The notes below the pieces were generated by a model. The model did not search any database, was not told the origin of the DNA, and saw only the letters and a list, made by a program, of their open reading frames with translations. 6,294 nt of DNA, from contig JAUVYZ010000123.1 of NCBI GenBank assembly GCA_030602845.1, positions 1 through 6,294 of the forward strand. Direction: 5' to 3'. Made by a program: the position numbers and the translations under genes. Shown piece by piece: positions 4,973-6,294 of this stretch. Each line of letters opens with the position of its first letter. The stretch's first letter is position 1. Origin of the DNA: Phycisphaerae bacterium. GTDB lineage: Bacteria > Planctomycetota > Phycisphaerae > Sedimentisphaerales > Anaerobacaceae.

Positions 4973-6294
4973 ATGGCAAAAGCAGACATTGGACTCTGGG
5001 GCCTGGCTGTAATGGGTGAAAACCTCATCCTCAATATGGAAAGCAAGGGCTTTACCGTGTCGGCCTTTAACCGCACGACGGAGAAAACCAGAAGGTTCGC
5101 CCAAGGCAGGGCAAAAGGCAAAAACATCATCCCCGCCTACGAGGTAAAAGATTTTATCGACTCGATAGCCCCGCCTCGGAAAGTGATGATTATGGTCAAG
5201 GCCGGCAAGCCCGTCGATATGGTCATCGAGAAGATTCTGCCCTTTATGGACAAGGGCGATATTATCATCGACGGCGGTAACAGTCATTTCCCCGATACGA
5301 TTAGACGATGCAAACAAATCGAAGAAAAAGGACTGCTCTATATCGGCACAGGCGTATCGGGGGGCGAAGAAGGCGCACTGAAAGGGCCGGCGATTATGCC
5401 CGGCGGCTCACCAAAGGCGTGGGAAAGCGTAAAGCCCATCTTCCAGAAAATCGCGGCGCATACCGACGACGGCGACCCCTGTTGCGATTGGGTCGGAGAA
5501 AACGGCGCCGGACACTTCGTCAAAATGGTCCACAACGGTATCGAGTATGGCGATATGCAGATGATATGCGAGAGCTACCAGATGATGAAAGCAGGACTCG
5601 GAATGACCAACCAGCAGATACACGAGGTTTTCACCGAGTGGAACAAAGGCGAGCTCGATTCGTACCTTATCGAGATTACGCGGGACATAATCGGCTATAA
5701 GGATGAAGACGGCAGCGAGGTCATCGACCTTATCCTCGACACCGCCGGGCAGAAGGGTACCGGCAAATGGACCGCCATTGAGGCCCTGAACCTCGGCCAG
5801 CCCTTGACGCTCATCGGCGAGGCGGTTTTCGCACGCTGCCTGTCGGCCCTGAAAGAAGAACGCGTTGCAGCATCCGCGGTTCTCACCGGCCCGAAGCCGA
5901 ACTTCACCGGCGACAAAAAAGCCCTCATCAACGACCTGCGCCAGGCCCTGTACGCCTCGAAAATCGGCAGCTACGCCCAGGGCTATCAGCTTATGCGCGC
6001 CGCCGCAAAAGAATATAACTGGAACCTGAACAACGGCGGAATCGCCCTGATATGGCGCGGCGGCTGCATCATTCGCTCCGTCTTTTTGGGCAAAATAAAG
6101 GAAGCATTCGACAAACACCCGGATTTGGTCAACCTGCTGCTCGACCCGTTCTTCAAAGATGCAGTCGAGAAAGCACAACCCGCCTGGCGCCGCGTCGTTA
6201 CAACGGCGGTCCAGATGGGTATTCCGATGCCCGCTATGAGTTCAGCGCTGGCCTACTACGACGGCTATCGCAGTGGTCGGCTGCCCGCTAATCT
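4973..6294 (+). CDS. gnd: 6-phosphogluconate dehydrogenase, decarboxylating (copy 2, right-edge partial)
   Basis: The open frame from ATG 4973 gives 440 complete codons and two further bases without a stop; about 43 residues lie beyond the window. It is the same enzyme type as copy 1 and aligns with it without gaps, with 338 of 440 residues identical by hand count. GLAVMG (10-15), N33-R34-T35, S129-G130-G131, K184, N188, E191 and DTAGQKGTGKW (256-266) are all kept, so it should be active and NADP-type. The R446/H452 tail is out of view. Differences from copy 1 cluster at residues 31-40, 52-70 and 301-320 rather than spreading evenly. Copy 2 is linked to larA (25-base gap), while copy 1 follows a HAD gene directly. 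The two may be isoenzymes with different regulation or substrates, which the sequence cannot decide. The antisense and shifted open frames here are shadows. Confidence 0.97.
   Translation, partial: MAKADIGLWGLAVMGENLILNMESKGFTVSAFNRTTEKTRRFAQGRAKGKNIIPAYEVKDFIDSIAPPRKVMIMVKAGKPVDMVIEKILPFMDKGDIIIDGGNSHFPDTIRRCKQIEEKGLLYIGTGVSGGEEGALKGPAIMPGGSPKAWESVKPIFQKIAAHTDDGDPCCDWVGENGAGHFVKMVHNGIEYGDMQMICESYQMMKAGLGMTNQQIHEVFTEWNKGELDSYLIEITRDIIGYKDEDGSEVIDLILDTAGQKGTGKWTAIEALNLGQPLTLIGEAVFARCLSALKEERVAASAVLTGPKPNFTGDKKALINDLRQALYASKIGSYAQGYQLMRAAAKEYNWNLNNGGIALIWRGGCIIRSVFLGKIKEAFDKHPDLVNLLLDPFFKDAVEKAQPAWRRVVTTAVQMGIPMPAMSSALAYYDGYRSGRLPAN

Larger units (their letters stand above)
2709..6294 (+). repeat. 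HAD-larA-gnd cassette, copy 2
   Basis: The second occurrence of the HAD and gnd pair, with larA between them. Matched parts are 3510-3620 against 2-112 and 4973-6292 against 177-1496. Divergence of about 23% (Gnd) and 33% (HAD tail) at the protein level shows this is not a recent duplication or an assembly artefact. Confidence 0.75.

Noticed and set aside
5308..5700. Plus-strand frame of 130 codons inside gnd copy 2
   Set aside because: It is shifted relative to gnd, very rich in arginine and low in complexity, which is typical of an out-of-frame reading.
5408..6178. Long minus-strand open frame of 256 codons opposite gnd copy 2
   Set aside because: It lies wholly inside a gene whose protein is highly conserved with copy 1. 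Its translation resembles nothing I know, and similar antisense frames lie opposite gnd copy 1, as expected from codon bias.

Overview
The window is a single-direction (+ strand) sugar-acid gene cluster of bacterial type, with strong ribosome-binding sites before most genes and very short gaps between them. From left to right it holds: the last 36 codons of a HAD-fold hydrolase gene (1-112); a complete 6-phosphogluconate dehydrogenase gene, gnd copy 1 (177-1628); a 238-base gap with two gene remnants, a decapitated glucuronate isomerase (uxaC) start and the tail of another gene (about 1656-1849); an SDR oxidoreductase of the D-mannonate/fructuronate reductase type (1867-2685); a complete HAD-fold hydrolase gene paralogous to the one at the left edge (2709-3620); a LarA-family nickel-pincer racemase/epimerase (3670-4947); and a second gnd gene that runs off the right edge (4973-6294).

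Two points stand out. First, HAD and gnd occur twice in the same order. The two HAD tails match at 24 of 36 residues, and the two Gnd proteins align without a gap over 440 residues with about 77% identity by hand count. The cluster therefore contains a diverged cassette duplication, and only the second copy has a LarA gene between HAD and gnd. Second, the enzyme types can be chained into a route not usually drawn: D-fructuronate to D-mannonate (SDR), D-mannonate to D-gluconate by C2 epimerisation (LarA family), then, after phosphorylation by a kinase not seen here, 6-phosphogluconate to ribulose 5-phosphate (Gnd). The uxaC remnant just upstream of the SDR supports a uronate history. The route is inference; the families are read directly from motifs.

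The organism cannot be fixed from this window. The mid-range base composition, AGGAG-type ribosome-binding sites and a cluster of uronate/sugar-acid enzymes with a LarA homologue and duplicated HAD-gnd pair would fit a polysaccharide-degrading bacterium of the Planctomycetota/Verrucomicrobiota/Lentisphaerota kind, but this is a weak inference. No RNA gene, insertion sequence, CRISPR array, convincing promoter or hairpin terminator was seen. The gaps are 64, 238, 23, 49 and 25 bases, which fits one transcript.
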